Positions 20,212 to 31,901 of a stretch of 64,000 nucleotides of DNA are shown piece after piece; position 1 is the first letter of the stretch; every line of letters starts with the position of its first letter. A model generated the notes under the pieces. That model did not search any database. It had not been told where the DNA came from and was given only the letters and a program-made list of their open reading frames with translations. A program made the position numbers and the translations under genes. The DNA is taken from positions 1,232,644,955-1,232,708,954 of the forward strand of contig CM062819.1 in NCBI GenBank assembly GCA_031772625.1. The letters run 5' to 3'. This stretch comes from Pinus tabuliformis (lineage: Eukaryota; Streptophyta; Pinopsida; Pinales; Pinaceae).

Positions 20212-23064
20212 CTCTGTAAAAAGATGTCAAAAACATAACTTTGCACAGTCCAAAAACTAGGCTCTGAAGATATGCATTTATATCCCTTTTTCTAATACCT
20301 GTGTAAAACATGAGATAGGTTTTCATAGATTGGCCTTTTAGGAACACAAACCTCCTCTAGTTTCTCAAAATGCATCTTGTATTGGCCACAATAGTTTCTG
20401 AAAAATTATGACTTAAACAAGAAATTTCTGGAAAATGTACCATTTCTGTTTTGATTTCATCTCTTTTCACTTTGATTTTTCAATCTGATACACTGTTACT
20501 GATACTCTTTTATCTGATACACTTTTACTTTGATGACATGTCAATATCCTTTACTGTGTTTTTACTTTTACTGTACATTTTAACTTTTTACTGTGTATTT
20601 CAACAATAAATCATTTAGTTTTTTATATGTATCAGCATATGGTAATGGATATTGACCAACTTTCTGTATGTTTGATCTATTTGTCTTTTGATTGTATGTT
20701 TTGTCTGGTTCCTTTGTTTTAACAGTTAATGTCTCTGTGTGAATGATTTCTTTCTCTGTTCTGTGTATAACTATTTTCTTCTACTAAGTGAAGGTTTTTA
20801 AATAGATTTCCTTTCGAGTCTTCGAGTAAACAAGTTTTGTGACTAGTATCAAAACTATTTATCCAAGGTCTCGTCTTCTACTAATTACCTGCAAAATACA
20901 AAAATCATTAAGAAAACATAGGTAGGCAAGAAAGGCAATTGATGGCTTTATTGTAGAGGGATGTCTCGGGAAGCGGTCATGGCAAAGTTTTGAAAGTAAT
21001 CGGAGGTTGAATTGTGTTGCAAAGGTTCAGGGTGGCGCCAGAAGGGTTTGATAGGTTTTACTATGAAAAGGAGAAAAAGGAATGAAAACAAGGGTTTTTG
21101 GGTTTTAACAGGAAACTTTTGAAATAAGGCGCGAAATTCATATTTATGAAGGATGGGTGGTTTATCGGAACAATGGGGAGGCGGTTTTGAGGGTTGTCAC
21201 ACAGCTTTTATAGCATGGGCGGTTTTGAGGAGGGGTCACCCAATCTACGTCAGGGCTTGACACGTAGCCATCGGGCGTCGGGGGAAAACCGACTTATCAG
21301 GCACGTAAAGGCAGTCCATTTGGCGTGACCGATATGGCTTTGGGCCATTGGATCTGGGCGATTGCGATCTGATGGTAGTCGGGCGAAAGATTTGCACGAA
21401 GGAAATGAATGGGAATTGAAGGGGGCCTAGGGGTTTAATCACATTGGTTTGGGATTAGTTTAGGGATTAATCGCAGGCTTAAAGTGATCGGGTCGGGCTT
21501 AATGAGGGACTAGGGAGTTGGGTGAGTTTTATGCCGGGATCAACTTAGGTTTACTGGGATTAGGTAAATTAAGTAAGGTTGTATCGAGATATGGGTAATT
21601 TATATAGTTTTTATTAAAACTAAGGGTTGGGGTATTTAATTAGGGATTTAGTTTATATACGGGAAAAGGGTTATATCGGGATTTATATAATGAAATTAAT
21701 AATTAATATGAAATGCGATGGGTAGAGTGGGTTTTCCTAAGTAAAAAGGTAAAGTGTAATATTTGTGATTATGCTTTATACTTAGGATAAAAGGCTTTTT
21801 GTGGGTTTTTGAGCGAAAAGGGATTTACATGGGGGGTTTTCACTTTTCCTAGGTAAATGGTGTTTGACCTTAGGAAAAGGGGTTTTCTTAGGGTGATGAG
21901 GGGAAATGGTTTGTATGAAGGGGGAATGATTTTATGAAGGGGATTCTAGCACTTGTGTCCATAAGTCATTGAGCTGAAGATCCAGTCCCACCAAAAGTTA
22001 GAGAAATGCTCTGAGCCTCTTTGACTCATAGGATTTAAAGTACTATAACATACTTGTGGATAGGAAATTAGTAAGGAAAGGGGAAAATGAATGAGGAGGA
22101 ATTTATCACATGAACTTGTAAACCATTTTCTTTTGCCTTCATAATTGATCATGCATGTTGAAATATGTATCTAAGCATGATGCATGTGTTTCGATCCAAT
22201 TAACTTTGTAGTTCAACAGCCTTTCTTCTACTTACCCATCTCTTACCCTAACATGTTTTCTTCATTTCTTTGGGTGCATTTAGGCTAGAAAACCCTTATC
22301 TTATCTATTTTTCTTTTAGAAAGAAAACTATCTAATTCTAACCTTATATCATCCAAGGGATCAGATTAAACTTATGAGCTCCTTTTATTTCTCTACCTAT
22401 CTAATGATTTGCCAAGATTAAACTGTTTGGTCGGATTTTGTTCTCTAACTATAAACATAAAATTCAAAACATGAAGTAACCAAGATTAAACAGTTTGATT
22501 ACCATGGATTTTGGTATGAATAACAAGCTGCACACAATCATTATTATGCAAAAAAGTAAATAGTAGTGGCATTTTTACTTGCACACTTTCATGGTCTTTT
22601 TGTTTTTTGGGTTCAAATACTTTCATTTTTTGTTACCTTCTCTTATTCTTTTTGTCCTTTGATTTATCTTTTAGGACATACCTTCTTTACCTTTTTTACT
22701 TTTTTTTTTTAAATATGGAAAACATTTGCAGAAAGCAAAGGCGTGTACAATATTATAAGCTTAACCTTAGTCATTCAAAATTATGACTCCTATTGGTATA
22801 GGAACCTAACAGTGGCTCCACTTGGGGATGGAATTTCCTTGTGAAATGTCAAAGGACATCATTGGCTAGTAGCCTGATCCATTGGGCCAATCCCACACAT
22901 ATAAATGATATTTTGTATAATCTTTGTGACTAAAACTTTTGAATTGAAAATACACCCTTTTCTGCAAATTGAAATCTGATCTAACATAAACTTGCTGCTA
23001 AAAAACTGAATTTATTCAAACTGAAATCCTACCTACTTACTCTAATCAGCTATCCAACTACTGT

Positions 23065-23613
23065 TTAGGTAAAATGAAACAACCAATGCAACCATACAAG
23101 CATCATATACATTGGTGAATTTTGTTGCTTGTGCTTGAATGTTATTAAAATTGAAGTTCTACAACTCAATATAACCTTGTCAACCAATGAGAAGATAAGG
23201 AAATACTTGATTTCCTTTGTGGACTCTAAAAACTGTACAAAAGGATCTTCTAAAATATATACACTATTTTTGAACTGATTTAAGCAATTGTACATCTGTT
23301 CTAGATGGCCTCCAGACCATGAAACTGAAATATCACTTTCACCTTTATCACCCTGCATATTTTCAAACAAGCTTTGTGATGATATTTCTTCTGATTGAAA
23401 TGTTTGACTGATAAATTCTTTATCATCTTGATCCTGAATCTGATTGTTAGTTAATGAAGAAAATTTTTGATTGCATTCACTATCCAACCCATCAGTTATG
23501 GGATCATGAAAAACTTGGAAGGATTGTTGCAACTTATTGCATATAGGTTTGAATGGAACTTCATAGATTTCTACAAGATTCTCATCCTTTTCTTTAGAGA
23601 TTTTATACCACAT
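23065..23613 (-). CDS. element-2 interior ORF, gag C-terminal part
   Basis: A 182-codon minus-strand frame in the element-2 interior, downstream of the gag ORF (23826-24878). It is acidic and Gln/Ser-rich (FQSEEISSQSLFENMQ) and ends with a hydrophobic WLHWLFHFT close to the 3' LTR. I do not recognise a domain. The 210-bp gap to the upstream ORF also reads partly as acidic protein-like sequence, so this may be the broken C-terminal part of the same gag-derived protein. No zinc knuckle, protease or polymerase motif is present. Confidence 0.4.
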   Translation of the reverse strand: MWYKISKEKDENLVEIYEVPFKPICNKLQQSFQVFHDPITDGLDSECNQKFSSLTNNQIQDQDDKEFISQTFQSEEISSQSLFENMQGDKGESDISVSWSGGHLEQMYNCLNQFKNSVYILEDPFVQFLESTKEIKYFLIFSLVDKVILSCRTSILITFKHKQQNSPMYMMLVWLHWLFHFT

Positions 23614-23825
23614 TTCCTTTAAAAACTGAATGATTCAAAACAAAGAAGTAAAGAAGCTCCACTTATTTCCAAATTTTCTGCACTTTCTTCCTCACTCTCA
23701 TAGCTGATATCGATAAAATGATCACTATTTTCAAGCTGCTGAAACTGAATTCCTTTATTTCCCAAACTAGTTTATGATTTCTTTGTAAAGTTAGTTTGGA
23801 TTTGAAGAACATAATTATCATCATA

Positions 23826-24878
23826 CTAATCATACTTAGTCAAATCATTAAAAGAAGTAATTTCATCAAACATACACATTATATCAACAGATTTCTTCTC
23901 CACATATTGCTCTATAAATCTATCTTTTGATCTATGGTAGTTGGAATTAGCAGGAATTTGTTCATGGCTATCAACCTCTTCTTTTTGTGAAATAAATGTG
24001 TCATGGTGATTTTGAACAAAAAATTTATCTTTCATGGTGATCTTCTGTATCCTTTCCTCTATCTGTCTTACCAAAAGGTCGAGTTTTATCTTTGCAATGT
24101 TGTTTTCCTCTGCTTCTACTTTCAACTTTTCTCTTCTAATTTGCAGATTAACTTCTACATCTACTGCAATGTTCTGCATCTGTTCCAGTGTTGATGGGTT
24201 TCTTTCTCTTAGCTGAAATTCTATCTCTGGATCAAATGCTTTTGGATAATGCAAAAGTGCTGAATCAGGAGGAGGTCTTATATTTGATGTCATTGAATAA
24301 TAGGCTTGATTAAATATGTCAGAAAATTGTTGTATTGTTTCTTTTGGCTGTGTTTTTAACTGATTATATTCTTCTATGATCACAAGAAGATTGACTTTGA
24401 TTATCCATCTACTAAGGAAAATTTTAACAAATTGTTGGAAATTTGAGATGCTTGCAATAGGTAAATTTTTGAACCAACTCTTTACTCTACTTTGCAAAGA
24501 AAGAGAAAAAACCCTGATAATAACATCATTTTCATCAATTTCGAATAAGTCTAGATAGTTCTCAAAATATTGAATATTTTTTTGGGCAATGATACCATTC
24601 TCTCCATCAAACCTAGGGAGATACTTGTAATAATTGTTAGGGAAAGCATGGAGTGTAGGAGGTAAGATGAGTGGTTTATGTCTATCAGGAACTTTATAAG
24701 GTATAGGAATATGTACAGGGGTTGTATGATTAGTCTTGATTGTTTGATGCTCCTTAATTGGAAAATGATCTTCATAAGAGTTAGAAGAATGCTGCTCAAA
24801 TGTGTAAGGAGGTTTTATATCTACAATTTTCAAAGGGAAATAATAAAAAATTAATCTAAATTCTTCTCTAAAATACAA
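23826..24878 (-). CDS. gag-like protein of element-2
   Basis: A 350-codon minus-strand frame, the only substantial gene in element-2. Residues about 85-235 resemble a Ty3/gypsy retrotransposon gag domain: YLPRFDGENG, AQKNIQYFENYLDLFEI, SLQSRVKSWFKNLP, FVKIFLSRWI, YNQLKTQPKETIQQFSDIFN. This is followed by a charged, probably coiled-coil region (RREKLKVEAEENNIAKIKLD). The true start is unclear since the first codon is TTG; upstream Met codons are absent. Gag would form virus-like particles packaging the element RNA, with enzymes supplied by another element. There is no zinc knuckle. The frame is free of stops, unlike the surrounding gypsy-1. Confidence 0.75.
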   Translation of the reverse strand: MYFREEFRLIFYYFPLKIVDIKPPYTFEQHSSNSYEDHFPIKEHQTIKTNHTTPVHIPIPYKVPDRHKPLILPPTLHAFPNNYYKYLPRFDGENGIIAQKNIQYFENYLDLFEIDENDVIIRVFSLSLQSRVKSWFKNLPIASISNFQQFVKIFLSRWIIKVNLLVIIEEYNQLKTQPKETIQQFSDIFNQAYYSMTSNIRPPPDSALLHYPKAFDPEIEFQLRERNPSTLEQMQNIAVDVEVNLQIRREKLKVEAEENNIAKIKLDLLVRQIEERIQKITMKDKFFVQNHHDTFISQKEEVDSHEQIPANSNYHRSKDRFIEQYVEKKSVDIMCMFDEITSFNDLTKYD

Positions 24879-25116
24879 TATACATTAAAAAACTTTATTG
24901 ATGAGAAATAACATAATTTCTTGGACAACAATCCAAGTTGAAAGCCTGATCTTTTCATATTGTTCTTTCAGGTTCATTCCTCCAGTGGAGTCTTGATTGT
25001 GAAATTTATTTGGAGTTGCCAGCTGGATGAATTTAACCTTTGTGTGTCTGATCACTGTCCACCATCATAGATTAGATCTGAACCTATAAAATATTTCTGA
25101 GGAAAATGTTAGTTGT

Positions 25117-25134
25117 TCCCCAGTATGGTCGCCA
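25117..25134 (-). promoter_or_regulatory. element-2 primer binding site
   Basis: On the minus strand TGGCGACCATACTGGGGA lies 3 nt (TAG) inside the 5' LTR end. It starts with TGG, as required to pair with a tRNA CCA end. TGGCGAC..CTGGGGA resembles the PBS of Ogre/Tat-type elements, thought to use a tRNA-Arg. tRNA identity is an inference. Confidence 0.7.
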
Positions 25135-26186
25135 CTATGTTATCACTCAGTATTTTTTCAAGGTTAAAGAAAGAAATCACCAAGGTAACTACAAACCAAC
25201 TTTGGAGCATAGGCTCTAGCTAACCTAAGCTCAGAGAGGGCTCTCTCTATATGTTTTAGCGTTGTTTGCTAGGATTTTAGGCTAGTTCTGAATGTTCAGG
25301 GGGTTTTTGATTTGTATTGAAGGTTGGATGGTGGGATCCTTAAAACAAATGGACAGATTGATGTCTTTAGACCATTGGGCTATGGAGTCAACAGAAGGGC
25401 ATTAGAACTGGAATTAACTCACTAAAGGGAATGTTCAAAGGGCAAGATAGCAAAGTATAGTGCAGGTCTTTGGGCCAAAGGGGTGAAATGGTTTGAATCA
25501 GGGTGAGAGAGCAACCAATAATTCTCAGACCAATACTTAAACGAGGAATAAAGGGTAATCGGAAACAAAGGGAAATTAAGAATCCTTTGCTATAGATTAT
25601 AAAGAAACAACCTAAACTAAGGAGCAATTAAGAATTCCTTAACTTAGATACCAGTAGAAAACATTTATATTCCTAACTGTTAAAATAGAGTGTAATTAAA
25701 CAAATTATGAGATAATACTCCAGTTATAGCATTCAGATTCAGATGTACATTGTGGAAAAACTTTAAGAAATATAACAACAACGTGAGAAAATACTTGTCT
25801 GCACTTCACTCAACACATGAATCCTTGGAAATATCTTGTATTTATTCATCAATCCATCTTGCTGGCCCAGTCAGTGATACAATAGCTTTACAATATTTTG
25901 ATCAAGAAGTCTATAGAAATGTCTAAGAATCCACCCTAAAATACTTCAAATGAAGAAGTATTTATACAAATTCTAAACTGAAATATCTTGAAAAAATATC
26001 AAGATTGGTTTTACAAATATCTCAAACTATTTTACATTAATAGAACTTAAATAAAGGACACCCAAAACTGATGAATCTATTTGGCACTATATTTATGGAT
26101 TGATGGTGACAAAGAAGAGAAATTAAAATTTGATAGCAACTCTTAATTGATGATGAGGCTTCCAAGTCACTAACTGCCTCCTTCCT

Positions 26187-26519
26187 TTATGCATTCTGCC
26201 CCAGGAATTCTGCAAAATTAGGGTCCAGGGTTACCTTTTTATATCTCAATATGAGATAGATATGTAAAAAGTGAAAGAGGTTATTGTAGATAAGTATGTT
26301 ATTGAGATACGCCACTTTCAATTTCCCAAAATTTAGCTCCAACGATTCACAATATTCTCTGTAAAAAGATGTCAAAAACAGGACTTTGCACAGTCCAAAA
26401 ACTAGGCTCTGAAGATATGCATTTATCTCCCTTTTTGTAATACCTGTGTAAAACATGAGATAGGTGTTTGTAGAGTGGGCTTTTAGGAAAGAAACCTCCT
26501 CCAGTTTCTCAAAATGCAT
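26187..26519 (-). CDS. unrecognised ORF within element-2 LTR
   Basis: A 110-codon minus-strand frame, MHFEKLEEVSFLKAHS...FAEFLGQNA, hydrophobic and aromatic-rich (TYLMFYTGITKREINAYLQ, NLFHFLHIYLILRY). The homologous stretch in the other LTR is also largely open but is cut by the Penelope insertion after YREYCE. I do not recognise a domain. It may be chance, or a small LTR-encoded protein. Confidence 0.25.
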   Translation of the reverse strand: MHFEKLEEVSFLKAHSTNTYLMFYTGITKREINAYLQSLVFGLCKVLFLTSFYREYCESLELNFGKLKVAYLNNILIYNNLFHFLHIYLILRYKKVTLDPNFAEFLGQNA

Positions 26520-27505
26520 CTTGGATTGGCCACAATAGTTTCTGCAAAATTATGACTTAAACAAGAAATTTCTGGAAAATGTACCATTTCTGTTTTGATT
26601 TCATCTTTTTTCACTTTGATTTTTCAATCTGATACACTTTTACTGATACTCTTTCATCTGATACACTTTTACTTTCATGACCTGTTAATATCCTTTACTT
26701 TGTTTTTACTTTTACTGTACATTTTAACTTTTTACTATGTATTTCAATAGTAAATCATTTAGTTTTTTATATGTATCAGCATATGGTAATGGATATTGAT
26801 CAACTTTCTATATGTTTGATCTGTTTGTATTTCGATTGTATGCTCTATCTGGTTCCTTTGTTTTAACAGTCAATGTCTCTGTGTGAATGATTTCTTTCTC
26901 TGTTTTGTATATAATTGTTTTCTTCTTCTGATTGAAGTTTTTTAAATAGATTTCCTTACGAGTCTTGGACTAAACAAGTTTTGTGACTAGTATCAAAATT
27001 GTTTATCCAAGGTCTGGTCTTCTGCTAATTACTTGTAAAATACAACAATCATTAAGAAAACATAGGTAGGCAGGAAAGACAATTGATGGCTTTATTGTAG
27101 AGGGATGTCTGGGGAAGGGGTCGTGGCAATGTTTTGGAAGTAATTGGAGGTTGAATTGTGTTACAGAGGTTCAGGGTGGTGCCAAAAGGGTTTGATAGGT
27201 TTTACTATGAAACGGGGCAAAAGGGATGAAAACGAGGGCTTTTGAGGCTTTAATGGGCAACTTTTGAAATAAGGTGCAAAATTCATATTTGTGAAGTATG
27301 GGCGGTTTATCGGAATGACGGGGAGGCAGTTTTGTGGGTTGTCGCATAGCTTTTATGGAATGGGTGGTTTTGAGGAGGGGTCACCCGATCTACGTCGGGG
27401 CTTGACACGTAACCATCGGGGGTCGAGGGAAAACTACCTTATCGGGCAGGTAAAGGCAGTCCATCAAGTGCGGACGATATGGCTTTGGGCCATTGGATCT
27501 GGACG

Positions 27506-28053
27506 ATTGCGATCTAGCAGTAGTCGGGCGGAAGAGCTGTGCAGAGCAAATGAATGTGAATTGAAGGGGGGCCTAGGGGTTTAATCACGATAGTTTGGGA
27601 TTAGTTTAGGGATTAATCGCAGGCTTAAAGTGATCAGGTTGGTCTTAATGAGGGATTAGGGAGTCGAGTGAGTTTTATGCCGGGATCAACTTAGGTTTAC
27701 CAAGATTAGGTAAATTAAGGTATCAGGATATGGGTAATTTATATAGTTTTTATTAAAACTAAGGGTTGCGGTATTTAATTAGGGATTGCGATCTGACAAT
27801 AGTCAGGTGGAAGAGATGCATGGAGGAAATGAACAGGAATTGAAGGGGGGCCCAAGGGTTTAATCACGGCAGCTTGGGATACTGCAGGCTTAAAGTGATC
27901 AGGTTGGGCTTAATGAGGGATTAGGGAGTCAGGTGAGTTTTATGTCAGGATCAACTTAGGTTTACCAGGATTAGGTAAATTAAGTAAGGTATCAGGATAT
28001 GGGTAATTTATATAGTTTTTATTAAAACTAAGGGTTGGGGTATTTAATTAGGG
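27506..28053. repeat. 279-bp tandem duplication inside the 5' LTR
   Basis: ATTGCGATCT at 27506 recurs at 27785, and the following ~270 bp, including GGTTTAATCACG, TTAAAGTGATCAGGTTGG and TTATATAGTTTTTATTAAAA, appears twice. The 3' LTR has a single copy (about 21360-21650), so the duplication arose after or during this insertion. Confidence 0.85.
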
Positions 28054-29213
28054 ATTTAGTTTATATATGGGAAAAAGGTTATATCGAGATTTGTATAATG
28101 AAATTAATAATTAATATGGAGTGGGTTTTTCTAAGTAAAAAGGTAAAGTGTAATATTTGTGATTATGCTTTATACTTAGTATAAAGGCTTTTTGTGGGTT
28201 TTTGAGTGAAAATGGATTTACATGGGGGGTTTTCACTTTTCCTAGGTAAATGGTGTTTGACCTTAAGAAAAGGGTTTTTCTTAGGGTGATGAGGGGAAAT
28301 GGTTTGTATGAAGGGGGAATGATTTTATGAAGGGGATTCTAGCACTTGTGTCCATAACTCATTGAGCCAAGGGTCCGATCCCACCAAAAGTCAGAGAAAT
28401 GCTCTGAGCCTCTTTGACTCATAGGATTTAAACTACTAGACCATACTTGTGGATAGGAAATTAGTAAGTAAAGGGGAAAAATGAATGAGGGGGAATTAAT
28501 CACATGAACTTGTACACCATTTTCTTTTGCCTTCATAATTGATCATACATGTTGAAATATGTATCTAAGCATGATGCATGTGTTTCAATCCAATTAACTT
28601 TGTAGTTCAGCAACCTTTCTTCTACTTACCCATCTCTTACCCTAACATGTTTTCTTCATTTCTTTGGGTGCATTTAGGCTAGCAAACCCTTATCTTATCT
28701 ATTTTTCCTTTATAAAGCAAACTCTCTAATTCTAACCTTATACCATCCAAGGGCTCAAATTAAACTTATGAGCTCCTTTTATTTCTCTACCTATCTAATG
28801 ATCTGCCAACATTAAATTGTTTGGAAGAATTTTATTCTCTATCTATAAACATAAAATTCAAAATATGAAGTAACCAAGATTCAAGAGTTTGATTACCATG
28901 GATTGTGGCATAAATAACAAGTTGTACACAATCATTATTATGCATAAAAGTAAATAGTAGTTCCATTTGGACTTGCACACTTTCATGGTATTTTTGTTTT
29001 TGGGGTTCATATACTTTCATTTTTTTGACCTTCTCTTATTCTTTTTGTCCTTTGATTTATCTTTTAGGACATATCCTCTTTACATTTTTTACTTCTTCTT
29101 TTTTTTTAAATATGGAAAACGTTTGCAAAAAGCAAAGGTATGTACAATATTACAATCTTAACCTTAGTCATTCAAAATTATGACTCCTATTGGTATAGGA
29201 ACCTAACATGGGA

Positions 29214-31901
29214 TACTGAACCAATAACTCCATCAACGGGAGGAATAGCTGATGACTTTGATGTTGCGGGATCAAATGATGGTTGCAGAGCATTAGGTAA
29301 TAACTCATACAAAGTGCCAGACTGAGAGTAAACTAGATCCAAGTACTGGGCACGAGCGATGGCCTGCTCTTCAATGACGCATCCACCCATAGCTATATCG
29401 GGAGCAATTGGGGATATGAATTATTTGGTAAATCATTCAGTGAGAAACTGATCAACAATCTCGAATTTGATCAGGTGACATCTACGTCTCCATTAATGGA
29501 TGTGATCATAGATGTGTGTCGCAGTATCTTGCTTAAGTGATGTGAGTAAATAGGTGCCAGTTTCATAGCAAACTAGCAACGGAAAATGTGTGAGGAAAAT
29601 CGTGGCTAAAGAGTTAGAGTCATGGTAAGTACTTCGAGGCAGCTCGATGTACCACTTCGCTGCAACACCCGTGAGGGTTCGTTGGAAAAGATGGAGACGA
29701 ATGGAATCATCCACCTACGAGTTCAATGAGCACCAGAGGTGATATGTCATCACATGGGCCTGAGGATCTTATTTAGCTTTCCCATCGAAATTTGGGCAAT
29801 CACTTGGTATCTTGGACGACACCGGAGGCCAGTACAGTGAATGAAGGATCGGATCATTCGTAAGGCGAGATACATCTGGTAACTCAAGTGTAGCCAAGAA
29901 AGGAAATTGGGTGTTAAAAGGAATGGGAGGTCAATAAGCGGGCCCATAGGGAGGAGCCCATCCCTGCTGGTAAGGATTTTGGCCCCACAGTTGGGATTTT
30001 GGCCATATGGCACCTGAGGATGTCCCCATTACAGATTACCTTGACCATAGGGAGGATTTTAACCCTGAATACCTTGGAACTGTCTAGGCATAGGTTGTTG
30101 ATAAGCAACGTATGGGTCAAAAGGCTGTTGAGCCTGTTGACCTTGGACATATGGATATGGGACCTGTTGTCCTTAAACATATGGCTAATGAACTTGTTGT
30201 CCCTAAACAAAAGGATTTTGGACCTACAGTCCCTGGGCATAATGTTGATACACTTATTGCCCTTGGACATAGGGATTTTGCACCTGATGCCCTTGGCCAG
30301 TAGGATTCTAAACTTGTTGACCTAGGACATGAGAATTTTGAGCCTATTTTTGCAGGACTTGACCTTGGCCCTGCCCCTGCAAGGGTTGACCTTGTTGATA
30401 TGTATACAAGGGTTTTTGTTGCCCTGGTTGGTTTTGTTGTTGCAAGGGTTGACCTTGCGGTTGCAAAATTTGTCCCTGGGGTTGCAGAGGTTGGCACTGC
30501 GAGGATATGGGTTGAGAGGTGTGCAAATCATATTGTATCTGTTGCTACGCGGTTTGCTGCAAGTGTTTCAAGGGCTGACCTTGTTGTTGTTGCAATTAGC
30601 CTTGCTGCGGGATTATTTTCCCTTACTATTTCGCAGAGAGCCCTTGTTGCAACAAAGGTTTCCCTTGTGGCAAAAAAGGTTGCCCTTGTTGTTGTAGAGG
30701 TTGTCCTTGCTATTGCAAGGGTACTTGAATAGTGCCTAGGAAATTACCGAACTGAATCTGGTCATAGCCAGGCTGGATATACTGCCCAAATTGGAGGGCG
30801 TAAGGTTGATTAACCATTCCTTGAGAACCATATGGAACATAAGGATTTTGGTATTGGACCTGAGCCCCATAGGGCTGTTGATACTGAACATTGCTTGATC
30901 CAGATGCACCAATGGGATTCTAAACCTGTTGGTACTGGACATTGCTTGACCCAGTAGGATCAGTAGGGTTATAAATAATACCAAAAGAAGGTTGGTTTAT
31001 ACCAAGCATGTGAGCTTGTGAGCCACTCATATTAGTGGCGCCTTACATCATAGAAACGTTCAGGTTCTGCCCCCCAAGTGGTGGCACAACCTGGCCACTA
31101 ACTAGCGGGAAGGAGGAACTAATAGAGATAATTTTTAAAATTGTTGGTTGTGCCTGACGGGTAAATGGGATTGATGATACAAGGGTATTCAGAATGGTGG
31201 GATGCACCAGGACTGAAGTAACAGCCTATTGGGAAGTCATGTTTGTAATGAGCGGACCTGACGTAGGCTTGGTGCCTGACGCCCATACAAGATTATGGTA
31301 AAGTGATGAGGCACTAGGTGTACCTGAAACCAAATGCGCCAAAGACTCATAGTTGGGTGGAAAACTAGCAGGAATACCTTCTAAAAAAGGGAAACCCTCG
31401 GGAGGAAAATTCAATTGCAATTCTTCCCACTCAACAATGTGTGGAGTAGAAACTTTGGACTCATTCAGAGATGTGACTGGAGCATCGCCTTCGGGTTCCA
31501 TGTCTAGAAACAAATGACAATGAATGGCCAAATGAGTACGAGGGGATAGTTCCAAAGGAACACCCGGCTGGTCGTATGGACTGTAAGGATGTTGCAGTGA
31601 TATCACAACGGATCAAACAGAGGGTTCAGAGGGTAGATAACCAGTCTAAGTTGACCGTCAATGGTCGGTGAGTTTTCTGGAGTTTGAACGGGATTGTCCG
31701 GAGATTCTAGGCCAAGATTAGCAGATGACCCAGTATCGAAAGTAGGCAGAGGACATGATTACAAGGGTTGAATGCTCAAACAATTGCAAGTTCAATGTCT
31801 TGGTCCTCAAGTGACTTTACTAACTCAATAAATGGCTCCTCAGATAATCTTTTAGACGAAGGAGAGGAAGAGGAATTGGGTGAACCAGATGGTTCAGTCA
31901 T
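29214..31901 (-). pseudogene. gypsy-1 gag, N-terminal and central part
   Basis: ATG at 31899-31901 (minus) begins MTEPSGSPNSSSSPSSKRLS, with a stop soon after in the reading MTE...IELAIV. Further frames include 31606-31226 (VEWEELQLNFPPEGFPFLEG), a long Gln/Pro/Gly-rich repeat region (about 30730-30060) and a classic gag core at 29714-29493: RLHLFQRTLTGVAAKWYIEL, STYHDSNSLATIFLTHFP, YLLTSLKQ. The last part, YLDLVYSQSGTLYELLPNA, runs to DGVIGSVS where element-2 is inserted. Gag of this lineage forms the particle and binds RNA. Numerous stops and frame changes make it a pseudogene. Confidence 0.85.

Larger units (their letters stand above)
12793..22811 (-). repeat. element-2 3' LTR, interrupted by the Penelope pair
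   Basis: Pieces 12793-14010 and 20199-22811 match 25138-26356 and 26344-29208 respectively. The Penelope-like pair occupies 14011-20198. The LTR contains no recognised gene. A 110-codon minus-strand frame of unknown nature that is open in the other LTR is split here by the insertion (fragments 13975-13691 and 20347-20165). About 280 bp shorter than the 5' LTR after allowing for the insertion, because the 5' LTR has an extra tandem duplication. Confidence 0.9.
12793..29208 (-). mobile_element. element-2: gag-only LTR retroelement with giant LTRs
   Basis: Both ends are TGTTATCAC...ACCTAACA repeats: 12793-22811 (about 3.8 kb once the Penelope insertion is removed) and 25138-29208 (4,071 bp). 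The whole is flanked by the perfect 5-bp duplication TGGGA at 12788-12792 and 29209-29213. The interior is only 2.3 kb and its ORFs are on the minus strand, so the right LTR is the 5' one. The PBS sits at 25117-25134, next to it. The interior encodes a gag-like protein but no RT, RNase H or integrase, so it must have moved in trans. This is the architecture of LARD/TR-GAG non-autonomous elements. It is inserted in gypsy-1 gag. Confidence 0.92.
25138..29208 (-). repeat. element-2 5' LTR
   Basis: 4,071 bp, TGTTATCACTC...ACCTAACA on the plus strand. It lacks the Penelope insertion and so gives the empty target site at 26344-26356. It carries an extra tandem duplication (27506-28053) absent from the other LTR. 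A 110-codon minus-strand frame at 26187-26519 is open here. The LTR has GC-rich patches (27300-27560) with many CpG sites in an otherwise AT-rich sequence. Confidence 0.92.

Noticed and set aside
22812..22832. TGGCTCCACTTGGGGATGG beside the left LTR as a plus-strand primer binding site
   Set aside because: The interior genes are on the minus strand and a better PBS (TGGCGACCATACTGGGGA) lies at the right LTR, so the left site should be the polypurine end.
30329..30732. Plus-strand open frames of 110-122 codons rich in Leu/Val
   Set aside because: They are antisense shadows of the Gln/Pro repeat region of gypsy-1 gag on the minus strand.
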